DNA of 64,000 nt from Campylobacter devanensis (GCF_002139915.1 NZ_CP018788.1:496001-560000); one strand, 5' to 3'; positions 35,033 through 44,596 are shown, counted from the first letter of the stretch. The notes: generated from the sequence alone by a model not told the origin. Translations and numbers: made by a program.

Positions 35033-37961
35033 GTTTTTTAAAGCTCATAGGGATAAATTTAAAATATTAATAGTAAGCGACGATAAGAGCGCTTCTAAGG
35101 CTTACGCAGCAGCGACTTATGCTGGGCGTGAGTGTTTTGTTTTGCCTGATTTTAGAGCTAAAAGAGGCGATGATTTACGGGCGTTTAATAGTGAGCTTTT
35201 AGATATTAGTAAAGCTTTAAGCAGCTTTTGGCAAAGTTCTAATTCAAATAAACTTTTAATAACTCCATTTCGAACAATCCTACATAAATTACCAAGTGCT
35301 AATCAATTAAGAGTAAAAAATATAAATTTTGCCGATACAATTGATTTAAATAGTTTTAAAAACGAAATGCTAGCTTATGGATATACTTTTGTTGATATTG
35401 TCGAAAGTAGGGGAGAGATTAGGATTAGCGGAGATATTATTGATATTTATAGCGTAGCTGATGAGTGGCCGTGTAGAATTTTGCTTGATATTAATCTAGT
35501 TGAGAGTATTCGTAGGTTTGACCCAGCTACGCAAAAAAGTATAAAAGATGAACAAAGCATAACTATTACTCCATATGTGGCTGCGCTTGATCAGACTGAA
35601 TTTAAGAATGCATTAAATAGTGCTGAGCATATAGAGTCAAATTCTCTTACGCATGATCTAAATTCGTTTGGATTTTGGGTAATTGATGGATTTATAAATT
35701 ATTTAGAACAGTTTGAGGCTGTACGTGATGGAGATATAGATTTTGATGAGTGCGAGATGGATATAAGTGCTCTTGAGGCGGTAACAATCTTGCCTTTAGC
35801 AAAATCATATAGGCCATTTGAAGGCAAGATAAATAATGAACTAATTAATTTTCACAAAGATAAAAAAATAGATATTTTAAGCTCTAATGAGAGTGCTTTT
35901 AGAGCATTGGGGCTTGATATTAATTTAAATTTAAATTTTATTCAAAGTGACTTAATACTAAATCTAATAAGCAAAGATGAGCTTATAATTAGCCTAAATC
36001 AGCCTATTTCACGTCAAAAAAGACGTAAGGCTAGTATTGTTTTAGATGAGTTAAAGATTGGAGATTTTGTCGTTCATAGCGAGTATGGAATTGGTAAATT
36101 TGCTGGTCTGGAGTTAATAAGAGTGCTTGGTAGTAGCAAAGAATTTGTTGTTTTAACTTATCAAAATGATGATAGATTGCTTTTACCAACAGAACATCTT
36201 GATATGATAGATAGATACATCGCTGGAAGTGGAGCAGTAGTTAACCTAGATAAGCTTGGCAAGGCTAGTTTTGCAAAGCTTAAGCAAAAAGTCAAAGAAA
36301 AACTCTTTATCATTGCTAACAAAATTATTGCTTTAGCAGCAAAGCGTGAGTTAATTGAAGGTGTTAAAATAGAAGCCAATACAGCTGAATTTGCTAAATT
36401 TCAAATGGAAGCAGGCTTTTGCTACACTAGTGACCAAGATAGAGCTATAAATAGCATTTTAAGCCATTTAAAAAGCGGTAAGGTTATGGATATGCTCTTA
36501 AGCGGCGATGTTGGTTTTGGTAAAACTGAAGTAGCGATGAATGCGATATTTGCCTGTGTTAAGAGTGGATTTCAAGCGCTATTTTTTGTGCCTACTACCT
36601 TACTTTGTGCTCAGCACTACAAAAGTTTACAAGAGAGACTAAGTAAATTTGATATTGATGTAAGACGACTAGATAGATTTAGTAGCACAAAAGATAAATC
36701 ACGCTTGCAAGCTGATTTGCAAGATGGCAAACCACTTGTAGCAATTGGAACACATGCTTTGCTTAGTGTACAAAGTGCAAATTTAGGACTGATAATAATC
36801 GATGAAGAGCATAAATTTGGCGTAAAGCAAAAAGAGAAACTAAAGGAATTTAGTGAGCATTCTCACATATTATCTATGTCAGCAACCCCAATTCCAAGAA
36901 GCTTAAATATGGCACTTAGCTCTATTAAAAGCTATGCTACTCTTACCACGCCACCACTTGATAGGCTAGATGTTAGAACCTTTGTTAAAGAGTGGGATAG
37001 AGGATTAATTAAAGAGGCTATAATGCGTGAAATTCGCCGTGCTGGGCAAATTTTTTATCTTCATAATAAAATTGCTGATATGCCTAGTATTGAACGTGAG
37101 CTAAAGCAGATTGTGCCGACTTTAAAAATTTTAACTCTTCATAGTAAAATTGATGCTAAAACTAGCGAAGATGAGATGATTAAATTTGCTAATGGTGAGT
37201 ATGACTTGCTTCTTTGTACTAGCATCGTAGAGAGCGGAATTCACTTGCCAAATGCAAATACTATAATAATAGATGAAGCTAATAAATTTGGTATTGCGGA
37301 TTTGCATCAGCTACGTGGTAGAGTTGGTAGGGGTGCTAAGCAGGGATTTTGTTACTTTTTGGTTGAAGATAGGCAGAGTTTAAGCGATGAAGCGATTAAA
37401 CGACTTGTAGCACTAGAATCAAATTCATTCTTAGGTAGTGGCGCCTTATTAGCTTATCATGATTTAGAAATTAGAGGCGGAGGAAATCTAATTGGTGAGG
37501 CGCAAAGTGGCCATATAGAAGCTATTGGTTACTCTTTATATCTTAAAATGCTTGAAGATGAGATAAATATACTTTTAAATAAAGATAATAAAAACGATAC
37601 TCAAGTCGATATAAAACTAAGCGTAAATGCATTTTTAAATAGTGAATTAATTGCTGAAGATAGGCTACGACTTGAACTTTATAGACGGCTTAGTAAATGT
37701 ACTGAGGTAAGCGAAGTTTATGAGATTGGTGGTGAGATTGAGGATAGATTTGGTAAGCTTGATGTTTATACTAAGCAATTTTTAGATATTATTGCTATTA
37801 AAATTATGGCCGCTAAACAAGAATTTAAACATATTAGTAACTATGAACAAAATATAACATTAACCAAAATTGCTGGAACAAAAGTTGCTTTGAAATCGCC
37901 AAGCAAAGATGATGACGATGTCTTGGCTGAAATTTTGAGCTATTTAAGGAAAAATAGATGA
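35013..37961 (+). CDS. mfd: Transcription-repair coupling factor Mfd
   Basis: About 982 residues. GTG 35013, or 35010, behind GAGGA is the likely start, within the end of the bactofilin gene. Domains in order are the UvrB-homology region (about 1-250), the RNA-polymerase-interacting domain (LKIGDFVVHSEYGIGKFAGL, about 350), then the helicase motor with Walker A LLSGDVGFGKTEVAMNAIF (about 500), IIIDEEHKFGVKQKEKL (about 600) and LHQLRGRVGRGAKQGFCYF (about 770). The C-terminal TRCF domain follows. Mfd removes stalled RNA polymerase at lesions and recruits UvrA; uvrC lies in the same window but is not linked. Confidence 0.96.
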   Translation: MQAKIYEFFKAHRDKFKILIVSDDKSASKAYAAATYAGRECFVLPDFRAKRGDDLRAFNSELLDISKALSSFWQSSNSNKLLITPFRTILHKLPSANQLRVKNINFADTIDLNSFKNEMLAYGYTFVDIVESRGEIRISGDIIDIYSVADEWPCRILLDINLVESIRRFDPATQKSIKDEQSITITPYVAALDQTEFKNALNSAEHIESNSLTHDLNSFGFWVIDGFINYLEQFEAVRDGDIDFDECEMDISALEAVTILPLAKSYRPFEGKINNELINFHKDKKIDILSSNESAFRALGLDINLNLNFIQSDLILNLISKDELIISLNQPISRQKRRKASIVLDELKIGDFVVHSEYGIGKFAGLELIRVLGSSKEFVVLTYQNDDRLLLPTEHLDMIDRYIAGSGAVVNLDKLGKASFAKLKQKVKEKLFIIANKIIALAAKRELIEGVKIEANTAEFAKFQMEAGFCYTSDQDRAINSILSHLKSGKVMDMLLSGDVGFGKTEVAMNAIFACVKSGFQALFFVPTTLLCAQHYKSLQERLSKFDIDVRRLDRFSSTKDKSRLQADLQDGKPLVAIGTHALLSVQSANLGLIIIDEEHKFGVKQKEKLKEFSEHSHILSMSATPIPRSLNMALSSIKSYATLTTPPLDRLDVRTFVKEWDRGLIKEAIMREIRRAGQIFYLHNKIADMPSIERELKQIVPTLKILTLHSKIDAKTSEDEMIKFANGEYDLLLCTSIVESGIHLPNANTIIIDEANKFGIADLHQLRGRVGRGAKQGFCYFLVEDRQSLSDEAIKRLVALESNSFLGSGALLAYHDLEIRGGGNLIGEAQSGHIEAIGYSLYLKMLEDEINILLNKDNKNDTQVDIKLSVNAFLNSELIAEDRLRLELYRRLSKCTEVSEVYEIGGEIEDRFGKLDVYTKQFLDIIAIKIMAAKQEFKHISNYEQNITLTKIAGTKVALKSPSKDDDDVLAEILSYLRKNR

Positions 37962-38596
37962 TGGTTTCAAGTGTTTCATACTACCAGCCAAATTATATGG
38001 TAGATAATCAACAAGCTGATGCAAAAACAGGTGATCAAGAGAGCCATAAGCACAACAATCAAACTCAAGCAGAGTTAAAAAAAAGATATAAACATGAGCT
38101 AAGTCAAGAGCAAAAACTTCAAGTAATAGAACTTCAAAAGCGAGATATAGAGGTTCGCAATCATGAAGCTGCTCACATGTCAGCAGGAGCTGGACTAACT
38201 ACTGGGGCTAGTTATAGCTACCAAAGAGGCCCAGATAATAAGATGTATGCTATAGGTGGCGAGGTTGGCATAGATACATCACCAGGCAAAACTCCAGAAG
38301 AGACATTAAAAAAGGCCGCCCAAATCAAAAGAGCAGCCCTAGCACCAGCCCAGCCAAGCTCAGCTGATCTTCAAGTAGCAGCAACAGCTACAAATATGGA
38401 GATTGATGCTAAGATTGAAATTCAAAATGAATTACTAAAAGAGCAAAAGCAAGATAAGCAAAATGATGATAAAACTCAAAGTAATAAGAATCAATCTGAG
38501 CAAAACGAGTCAAATTTAATTCAACATATTTATCAAAATAAAAATAATCCATATGCGCAATATGATTATAGCTCTAGAGTAATAGGATTATTTTAA
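37958..38596 (+). CDS. SprA-related predicted metalloprotease (HEAAH)
   Basis: A 212-residue protein starting ATGATG at 37958, overlapping the mfd stop. The middle holds RDIEVRNHEAAHMSAGAG (about residues 65-82), an HExxH-type zinc motif, and the highly conserved GASYSYQRGPDNKMYAIGGE, GIDTSPGKTPEETL and AQPSSADLQVAATA. This is the SprA-related family of small predicted metalloproteases found widely in bacteria. There is no signal peptide. Both ends are low-complexity and rich in Gln, Asn and Lys. Substrate unknown. Confidence 0.8.
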   Translation: MMVSSVSYYQPNYMVDNQQADAKTGDQESHKHNNQTQAELKKRYKHELSQEQKLQVIELQKRDIEVRNHEAAHMSAGAGLTTGASYSYQRGPDNKMYAIGGEVGIDTSPGKTPEETLKKAAQIKRAALAPAQPSSADLQVAATATNMEIDAKIEIQNELLKEQKQDKQNDDKTQSNKNQSEQNESNLIQHIYQNKNNPYAQYDYSSRVIGLF

Positions 38597-39345
38597 TGAA
38601 AATAAAATGGAGAAATACCTATGCAGCACTCGTGCGAGATGGCAAATTAAGACCGGTTAGAGATGTTGCTAAAATTGAACTTGATAGTTTTGTAAATTTG
38701 CAAAGTCAAATAGAACAGCTTGAGCTTAATACAATTAAATTTATTGAGCACGGAGTGATAAATCATGCGCTTTTGTGGGGCGAGAGAGGCTGTGGAAAGT
38801 CTAGTTTAGTGCGTGGAATATTTTGTAAATTTATGGATAAAAACCTGCGTTTAATCGAGATAAGTGCTAGAGAGTTAAAAAGTTTGCATAAAATTCTTGA
38901 TAAAATAAGAGATAAGAAAAAGTATAAATTTATAATTTTTTGTGATGATTTTGGATTTGAAAATGGGGATAAAGCTCTAATTGAGCTTAAAAGCCTCTTA
39001 GAAGGCTCGATTGAATCTCCGCCAAGTAATGCAATATTTTATGCTACAAGCAATTTAAAGCACTTAGTAAGAAGCCGTCCAAATAGCGACAATTATATCG
39101 TCGAAAAAGAAAATAGTAGAGAAAATTTAAGCCTAGCTGATAGATTTGGATTGCACATTAGCTTTTATGAGCTTAGCGTAGATGAGTATATGGATATTGT
39201 TTATAATCTTTTTAAAGGGTGTGATATAGATAAAAATCGCCTAAAAACTCAAGCGCTTGCTTTTGCAGCTAGTAAGGGTGTAAGAAGCGCAAGAAATGCT
39301 AAGCAATTTTGGCAAAGTATAAAGGATGATATTGAGAAGTGTTGA
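38596..39345 (+). CDS. DUF815-family AAA ATPase
   Basis: A 249-residue AAA protein. Walker A is LLWGERGCGKSSLVRGIF (about residues 56-73) and Walker B is KFIIFCDDFGFENGDKAL (about 113-130). SNAIFYATSNLKHLV is the sensor 1 region, and SLADRFGLHISFYELSVDEY (about 176-195) is typical of DUF815. The function of the family is not established. It shares one base with the stop of the SprA-related gene and overlaps the glycosylase gene. Confidence 0.85.
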   Translation: MKIKWRNTYAALVRDGKLRPVRDVAKIELDSFVNLQSQIEQLELNTIKFIEHGVINHALLWGERGCGKSSLVRGIFCKFMDKNLRLIEISARELKSLHKILDKIRDKKKYKFIIFCDDFGFENGDKALIELKSLLEGSIESPPSNAIFYATSNLKHLVRSRPNSDNYIVEKENSRENLSLADRFGLHISFYELSVDEYMDIVYNLFKGCDIDKNRLKTQALAFAASKGVRSARNAKQFWQSIKDDIEKC

Positions 39346-40000
39346 GCTATTTTTGGCACTTGATGGGGTTTGTGAGTTTGACTTTGAGTTAAATAGACAT
39401 TGGTGGCCAGATTATGGGAGCTTTTGGGTTATAGTTGGTGCTATTTTAACGCAAAATGCTAAGTGGTCAAGCGTGGAAAAATCTTTAGCGAATTTAAGAG
39501 ATTATGGGGTTAAAGAGCTATCAGATATCGCAAATTTGGATATCGAAGTTTTAAGCGAACTTATTAAGCCAAGCGGATTTTATAATACCAAAGCCAAAAG
39601 GCTTAGTATGCTTTGTAATAAAATTATAGATAAATTTGGTAATTTTGATGAGTTTGCTAGTAGCGTTAGCTTTGAGTGGCTTATAGCACAAAATGGCTTA
39701 GGGCTTGAGAGTGTTTATTCTATTTTGTGCTTTGGTTGTGGGCGTGATGTGATGGTCGTAGATAGCTATACTAATAGGATTTTAAGTGCTTTAGGGTATG
39801 AATTTGAGAGCTATGAAGAGGCTAGGGAGTGGCTAGAGGGTATCGATAGAGATGAGGTTTATAAAGCAATTGGTGATATAAGTGATAATGAGCTTTTTTG
39901 TCGTTATCATGGGGTTATTGTGGAATTTTGTAAAAGCCATTTAAAAGGGGCTAAATTTGATGATTTTGCTTTGAGTTTATTTAGTGAGATTTCTATCTAA
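39332..40000 (+). CDS. 3-methyladenine DNA glycosylase, MagIII type
   Basis: About 222 residues. TTG 39332 with AAAGG six bases upstream is preferred over ATG 39326. It belongs to the endonuclease III superfamily, and its text follows Helicobacter MagIII: HWWPDYGSFWVIVGAILTQN (about residues 19-38), KPSGFYNTKAKRL, the helix-hairpin-helix around WLIAQNGLGLESVYSIL (about 112-128) and the catalytic Asp in DVMVVDSYTNRIL. The usual [4Fe-4S] cysteine loop is absent, as in MagIII. It removes alkylated adenine from DNA. It ends the run that began with yajC. Confidence 0.85.
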   Translation: MRSVELFLALDGVCEFDFELNRHWWPDYGSFWVIVGAILTQNAKWSSVEKSLANLRDYGVKELSDIANLDIEVLSELIKPSGFYNTKAKRLSMLCNKIIDKFGNFDEFASSVSFEWLIAQNGLGLESVYSILCFGCGRDVMVVDSYTNRILSALGYEFESYEEAREWLEGIDRDEVYKAIGDISDNELFCRYHGVIVEFCKSHLKGAKFDDFALSLFSEISI

Positions 40001-40063
40001 ATAGCGTTTAAATCAATTTCTATCTTTATAATTAAAATTCACAATAGCTTAACAAATATCATA

Positions 40064-40069
40064 TATAAT
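40064..40069 (+). promoter_or_regulatory. -10 box of the YgiW-like gene
   Basis: TATAAT lies 31 bases before ATG 40101, and AAAGGAATTAAG is the ribosome site. Confidence 0.5.
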
Positions 40070-40100
40070 TACGCTGTATTAATTATTAAAAGGAATTAAG

Positions 40101-40505
40101 ATGAAAAAACTCAGTTTAATAGCTATTTTAGCTTTAGCAATTAGCGCAAACGCAGCAGGTTTTACAGGCGGTGCTAGTCAATCAAATACTTCAGGCTTTA
40201 CAGGTGGTCAAGCACCGATGTATCAAGGTGGATTCTTAGGTCCTAGATATGGGGTAAATAGCGTCAAAGCGGCCCTTAGTGCGTGGGATGATACCTGGGT
40301 TGAGATAAAAGGCAAAATCATCTCTCAAGTAGGCCACGAAAAATATAAATTTAGCGATGGTAAAGATACTATTATCATAGAGATTGATGATGATGATTGG
40401 GGTGGAGTTAGTGTTGGGCCTGATGAGCTTATCACGATATATGGCGAAGTTGATGGCAACGCTCTTAAAGCAAATGAGATTGATGTAAAAAGAATTACTA
40501 AATAA
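40101..40505 (+). CDS. YgiW/YdeI-family periplasmic OB-fold protein
   Basis: A 134-residue protein. The signal peptide MKKLSLIAILALAISANA is followed by glycine-rich repeats (GFTGG twice, about residues 20-37) and then the BOF domain: VKAALSAWDDTWVEIKGKI, KYKFSDGKDTIIIEIDDDDW and ELITIYGEVDGNALKANEID. Relatives in E. coli rise under peroxide, metal or antimicrobial stress; ligand unclear. It has its own promoter and is followed by a strong terminator, so it is a single-gene unit. Confidence 0.85.
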   Translation: MKKLSLIAILALAISANAAGFTGGASQSNTSGFTGGQAPMYQGGFLGPRYGVNSVKAALSAWDDTWVEIKGKIISQVGHEKYKFSDGKDTIIIEIDDDDWGGVSVGPDELITIYGEVDGNALKANEIDVKRITK

Positions 40506-40543
40506 GACTTTAAGTTAGTCTAAATTTAATAAAAAAACTTCAA

Positions 40544-40588
40544 AAACCGCCAAAGTTTGAGTATAAATCACTCACTTTTGGGCGGTTT
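40544..40588 (+). terminator. Terminator after the YgiW-like gene
   Basis: AAACCGCC at 40544-40551 pairs with GGCGGTTT at 40581-40588, and inside it TGAGT pairs with ACTCA, making a long hairpin. It also carries the A/T flanks of a two-way terminator. Confidence 0.8.
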
Positions 40589-40650
40589 AAATTTAAACTT
40601 AGTAAAATTTAGTTAAAATTCACTCCTAAATTATTAAAAAAGAAAAAATA

Positions 40651-41049
40651 ATGCAAGATATCTTAAAATCTATGAAAAATATAGCGGTTGTAGGCTTTAG
40701 CCCTAATGATACTAAAGCTAGTAATCAAGTAGGTTGCTATCTTATAGATATGGGTTTTAATGTTTTTCCTATTTATCCAAAAAGTGGTGAGATAAAAGGT
40801 CGAAAAATATATCAAAGTATAGATGAAATTTCAGAAAAAATAGATACTATTGTGATGTTTAGAAAGGCCGAATTTGCCACTGAATTGGCTAAAAAAGCTA
40901 TAAATTTAGGTGTAAAAAATCTATGGCTTCAGCTAGGAATTGTAAATGATGAGGCTAAGCAAATAGCACAAGATGCAGGATTAAATTTCATACAAGATGC
41001 CTGTATAATGATAGAGCATAAAAGGTTTAAAAATGATAAGTCTAAATAA
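40651..41049 (+). CDS. YccU-type CoA-binding protein
   Basis: A 132-residue Rossmann-fold protein. KNIAVVGFSPNDTKASNQVG (about residues 8-27) is the nucleotide loop; GFNVFPIYPKSGEIKGRKIY and ATELAKKAINLGVKNLWLQL are family marks, and a Cys-containing ACIMIEHKRF ends it. Such proteins bind CoA or act in protein acylation control, but the role is unproven. It overlaps ilvA by 17 bases, so the two are co-expressed. Confidence 0.85.
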   Translation: MQDILKSMKNIAVVGFSPNDTKASNQVGCYLIDMGFNVFPIYPKSGEIKGRKIYQSIDEISEKIDTIVMFRKAEFATELAKKAINLGVKNLWLQLGIVNDEAKQIAQDAGLNFIQDACIMIEHKRFKNDKSK

Positions 41050-42244
41050 AATTATTCAAGCTAAACGAAATATTGATGGATTTGTGGCTAAAACTCCATT
41101 TGGCTTTGCTCCAAAACTAAGCAAGATAGCTGGTGCTGATATATACCTAAAAAAAGAGAATCTTCAAATCACAGGAGCATATAAAGTAAGGGGTGCTTTT
41201 AACAAGATTGCAAATTTAGATGAAAATGCCAAAAAGTGTGGTGTAGTTGCTGCAAGTGCTGGTAATCACGCTCAAGGCGTAGCAATTAGCGCTAAGCATT
41301 TTGGAGTAAAAGCTATAATTATTATGCCAGAAGCCGCACCACTATCTAAAGTTGCTGGGACTAAGGCTCTTGGGGCTGAGGTGATATTAAAAGGGGATAA
41401 TTTTGATGAGGCTTATGCATATGCCTTAGAATATGCTAAAGAGAATAATATGAGTTTTATCCACCCTTTTGATGATGAGTTAGTCCAAGCAGGTCAAGGG
41501 ACAATAGCGCTTGAGATGCTTGATGAGGTTAGTAATTTAGATTATATTGTCGTGCCTGTAGGTGGTGGCGGTTTGATTAGTGGTGTGGCAAGTTGTGCTA
41601 AGCAGATTAATCCTGATATTAAGATTATTGGTGTTAGTGCAAAAGGTGCGCCGGCTATGTTTGAGAGTTTTAAAGATAAGTGCCAGCATAACTCAAAAAG
41701 CGTTCGAACTATAGCTGATGGAATTGCTGTAAGGGATGCAAGCCAGATTACTCTATCTCATATTTTAGAGTGCGTTGATGATATGGTACAAGTAGATGAT
41801 GAAGAGATAGCAAATGCGATTTTGTATCTTTTAGAGCAGCAAAAGATTATGGTCGAAGGTGCTGGGGCTGTATCGGTAGCGGCGATTTTGGAGAGTAAAT
41901 TTGAGTTTAAAAAGGGCTCTAAAATCGGCGCTATATTAAGTGGTGGCAATATAGATGTCCAAACTCTAAGTGTAATTATCGAAAAAGGGCTTTTAAAAAG
42001 CTATAGAAAGATGATAATTAATGTCACATTGATAGATAAACCAGGTGCCCTGATGGCGCTTGGAGATGTTTTAAGAATCGCTGGGGCAAATATTGTTAAG
42101 ATTGATTATGATAGATTTTCAACCAAGCTAAGTTATGGCGATGCTAAGATTACAATAACTTTAGAGACTAAAGGCAAAGAGCATCAAGATACTATAGAAA
42201 AAGCATTAAAAGATGCTGGATACGAATATACTCAAGAGTTTTGA
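41033..42244 (+). CDS. ilvA: Threonine ammonia-lyase (threonine deaminase)
   Basis: A 403-residue PLP enzyme turning threonine to 2-oxobutanoate, the first step to isoleucine. The PLP lysine is in LKKENLQITGAYKVRGAFN (about residues 38-56). SAGNHAQGVAISAKHFG (about 79-95) and VPVGGGGLISGVA (about 178) are the phosphate- and substrate-binding loops. The C-terminal 75 residues (MIINVTLIDKPGALMALGDV...) form one ACT domain. This short form with a single ACT domain also occurs as TdcB-like enzymes, so feedback by isoleucine is not certain. A convergent terminator follows. Confidence 0.92.
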   Translation: MISLNKIIQAKRNIDGFVAKTPFGFAPKLSKIAGADIYLKKENLQITGAYKVRGAFNKIANLDENAKKCGVVAASAGNHAQGVAISAKHFGVKAIIIMPEAAPLSKVAGTKALGAEVILKGDNFDEAYAYALEYAKENNMSFIHPFDDELVQAGQGTIALEMLDEVSNLDYIVVPVGGGGLISGVASCAKQINPDIKIIGVSAKGAPAMFESFKDKCQHNSKSVRTIADGIAVRDASQITLSHILECVDDMVQVDDEEIANAILYLLEQQKIMVEGAGAVSVAAILESKFEFKKGSKIGAILSGGNIDVQTLSVIIEKGLLKSYRKMIINVTLIDKPGALMALGDVLRIAGANIVKIDYDRFSTKLSYGDAKITITLETKGKEHQDTIEKALKDAGYEYTQEF

Positions 42245-42252
42245 TATATTTG

Positions 42253-42276
42253 GGCTAAATTTGAGAGAATTTAGCC
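42253..42276. terminator. Two-way terminator between ilvA and uvrC
   Basis: GGCTAAATT (42253-42261) and AATTTAGCC (42268-42276) form a perfect 9-bp stem with a 6-base loop. It overlaps the uvrC stop codon and is followed on the right by TTTAAT. Confidence 0.65.
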
Positions 42277-44064
42277 TTTAATAATCTTTGTAGCTACGAT
42301 TTTATTGGTTACTTTTTTAATCTCATCAAAACTTGCATTTTTAATATTTTCAAAGTTTCCAAAATAGTTAATTAATTTAATTATAGAACCTTTTGAAATA
42401 CCTAAATTGGCTAATTGACTACTTTGTATATCGTTTTTTTGCCTAATTTTTTGATGAAAGCTAATGGCAAATCTATGTGCCTCATCACGCAAACGCTGAA
42501 TAAATTGAAGTTTAATATCGCTTGAGTTTAGACTAAATTTGCCTATATTTGTGCAAATTTTATCATTTGCCTTGCCTTTAGCACGATGGGCTTTAGTATC
42601 AATTTTTTCTTTAGAAATTGCGATTATATCTACATTTGCACCGCTACTTTTAATAATATCATTAGCTAAATTTAGTAGCGCATCGCCTCCATCTATTACC
42701 CATAAATCTGGAGCTGATGATTTATCAAAGCTTTTGGCTCTATGAGTTAGCATCTGTTGCATCTGGTCATAATCATTTATATTTTGTAGATGCATATGGC
42801 GGTATTTTGCCTTATTAAACTCTCCATTTTCCCATACAACCATCGCACCCACAGGGGCTGCGCCAAATAGATGAGAGTTATCAAAAATCTCAATTTTTAA
42901 TGGTAGATTATTTAGCTCAAATGCCTCTTGAATATCCCTTGCTAGGGTGTAGTCATTTGTTTTTATATGTTTTTTGATTAATTCAATAGCATTTTGATAA
43001 GCTATATTTACTAGCTCTTTTTTTTCACCTATTTTTGGCTGGATGATTTGAAATTTCTTATTGTGGCGAGAGTTTAAGATATTTTCTAAAATCTTAGCAT
43101 CCTTAAGCTTTATATATGTATAAATTTTAGTTGCACCAACTGGTTGGTCTATGTTAAAAGTATCTAAAATCATTGTAGAATATAGAGCCTCTAGATCTGA
43201 TTCTACCATATCTTTAGCCGGTTTTATAGTATGAGTAGATGCGCACACTCTACCATCGCGCACGCTAAACCTGACCCCGCAAACAAAGCTACTACTAATA
43301 TTTACACTAATTACTTCAAAATCTTCTAATTTAGCTAAATCGATTTGAATTTTAATAGTTGTATCGTTGATTGCTTTTATCTGATCTCTAATCTTAGCAG
43401 CCTCTTCAAAATTTTCATTTTGAGCTAAGTTTAGCATTGTTTTTTCTAAATTTGGTATTAAAAGCTCTGGATTTTTAATCTTTTTTATAGCTTCATCTAC
43501 GATTTTAGCATACTCTTCTTTATTTATTAATCCAAGGCAAGGTGCGTGACAGCGTCCAATTTGATAAAATAAACAGCCCTTTTTTTCTCTTAAACAAGAT
43601 CTTTTTTGTACTAGTTTAAACTCCAAATACAAAGCTTCTAAAATTTCATTAGCACCCCTAAAAAATGGGCCAAAATATTTGATATTAGAGCCTTTTAAAA
43701 CCTTTCTAGTGATTTCAAATCTAGGAAAATCTACACTTAAATCTACACAAATATATGGATATGTTTTATCATCTCTAAGTAAAATATTATATTTTGGATG
43801 AAGTTGCTTGATAAATGAATTTTCTAATATCAATGCGTCTTGTTCGCTTGAAGTTGTAATCCACTCTATATGTATAGCTTCACTTATCATTTTGGCTATT
43901 CTAGGGCTTAGTCTTGGGCTAGGTGAGGCATCAGCGTTGAAATAACTCTTTACTCGATTTTTTAAATTTTTAGCTTTGCCAACATATAAAAGTTTTGAGT
44001 TTTTATCAAAATATTGATAAACTCCAGGGGAATTGGGTAGGGATTTTAGTTCATCGATTAGCAT
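42271..44064 (-). CDS. uvrC: Excinuclease ABC subunit UvrC
   Basis: A 597-residue nuclease that cuts on both sides of a lesion in nucleotide excision repair. The GIY-YIG domain is at the N-terminus (SPGVYQYF and LLYVGKAKNLKNRVKSYF, about residues 12-43). The UVR helix pair is at about 200-235. The C-terminal RNase H-like nuclease contains IEIFDNSHLFGAAPVGAMVV (about 390) and LWVIDGGDALLNLA (about 450). The helix-hairpin-helix tail (LANLGISKGSIIKLINYFG) ends the protein. It overlaps the upstream DUF721 gene by 14 bases. Confidence 0.96.
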   Translation of the reverse strand: MLIDELKSLPNSPGVYQYFDKNSKLLYVGKAKNLKNRVKSYFNADASPSPRLSPRIAKMISEAIHIEWITTSSEQDALILENSFIKQLHPKYNILLRDDKTYPYICVDLSVDFPRFEITRKVLKGSNIKYFGPFFRGANEILEALYLEFKLVQKRSCLREKKGCLFYQIGRCHAPCLGLINKEEYAKIVDEAIKKIKNPELLIPNLEKTMLNLAQNENFEEAAKIRDQIKAINDTTIKIQIDLAKLEDFEVISVNISSSFVCGVRFSVRDGRVCASTHTIKPAKDMVESDLEALYSTMILDTFNIDQPVGATKIYTYIKLKDAKILENILNSRHNKKFQIIQPKIGEKKELVNIAYQNAIELIKKHIKTNDYTLARDIQEAFELNNLPLKIEIFDNSHLFGAAPVGAMVVWENGEFNKAKYRHMHLQNINDYDQMQQMLTHRAKSFDKSSAPDLWVIDGGDALLNLANDIIKSSGANVDIIAISKEKIDTKAHRAKGKANDKICTNIGKFSLNSSDIKLQFIQRLRDEAHRFAISFHQKIRQKNDIQSSQLANLGISKGSIIKLINYFGNFENIKNASFDEIKKVTNKIVATKIIKG

Positions 44065-44494
44065 TTACAGACTCTCTAAGCTTTTCAAAAAGTGCATGAA
44101 TTTGCTCATCTTTTGCACTGTTTTTAAATAATCCATCACTTCTTTCTATAAATATAGGCTTTTGTTGCGGTGATACTTCTTGAAAATTTTTTAGTTTTGT
44201 AATAAAGATTACTACACTATTTATTGGTTGTAATGCACTATTTGGATTGTTGCTAATATAGGTGTTTAATAGGTTTTTTATTTGAAATTTGATACTATCA
44301 TGATTTAGCTCAAATTTGGCGAGTGGATGTGTAACGGCTATGAATAAAATTCCATCTTTTTGATAGCTAAATTTAATAAGCTTACTCTTAGCTACACCTA
44401 ATAAATTTAGTAAATTTCTTGCCTCTTTAGCAGCTTTTAAATTTTTATATTTAGGATCGTTGATAATATGATTAATAATCTCAAAACTTCGCAT
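44051..44494 (-). CDS. DUF721-family protein (DciA-like, uncertain)
   Basis: A 147-residue soluble protein. Residues about 30-85 follow the DUF721 pattern: GVAKSKLIKFSYQKDGILFI, then VTHPLAKFELNHDSIKFQIK. DUF721 is the domain of DciA, which handles the replicative helicase in bacteria without DnaC, and this family is present in Campylobacterota. The match here is by eye and modest. It lies immediately before uvrC and overlaps it; its 5' end overlaps the small lipoprotein gene on the other strand. Confidence 0.6.
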   Translation of the reverse strand: MRSFEIINHIINDPKYKNLKAAKEARNLLNLLGVAKSKLIKFSYQKDGILFIAVTHPLAKFELNHDSIKFQIKNLLNTYISNNPNSALQPINSVVIFITKLKNFQEVSPQQKPIFIERSDGLFKNSAKDEQIHALFEKLRESVNANR

Positions 44495-44596
44495 TTGGCT
44501 ATTATAGCTGCTTTTTGCTTAATTTTTTTAGTAGGGTGTGGATATAAGTCTGATCCATTTTATACAGATTCGCAGCAAGTAAATGTGGCTAATTGA
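44468..44596 (+). CDS. Tiny LptM-like lipoprotein (42 residues)
   Basis: ATG 44468, preceded by AGGAT, opens a 42-codon frame. It reads a short signal ending LIFLVGCGYKSDPFYTDSQQ. The lipobox LVGC and the GCGYKxxP(F/L)Y start of the mature part match the LptM (YifL) kind of small lipoprotein, which in E. coli helps LptD maturation. The mature part is only about 19 residues. It lies just before guaA and overlaps the 5' end of the DUF721 gene in the antisense direction by 27 bases. Confidence 0.65.
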   Translation: MINNLKTSHLAIIAAFCLIFLVGCGYKSDPFYTDSQQVNVAN

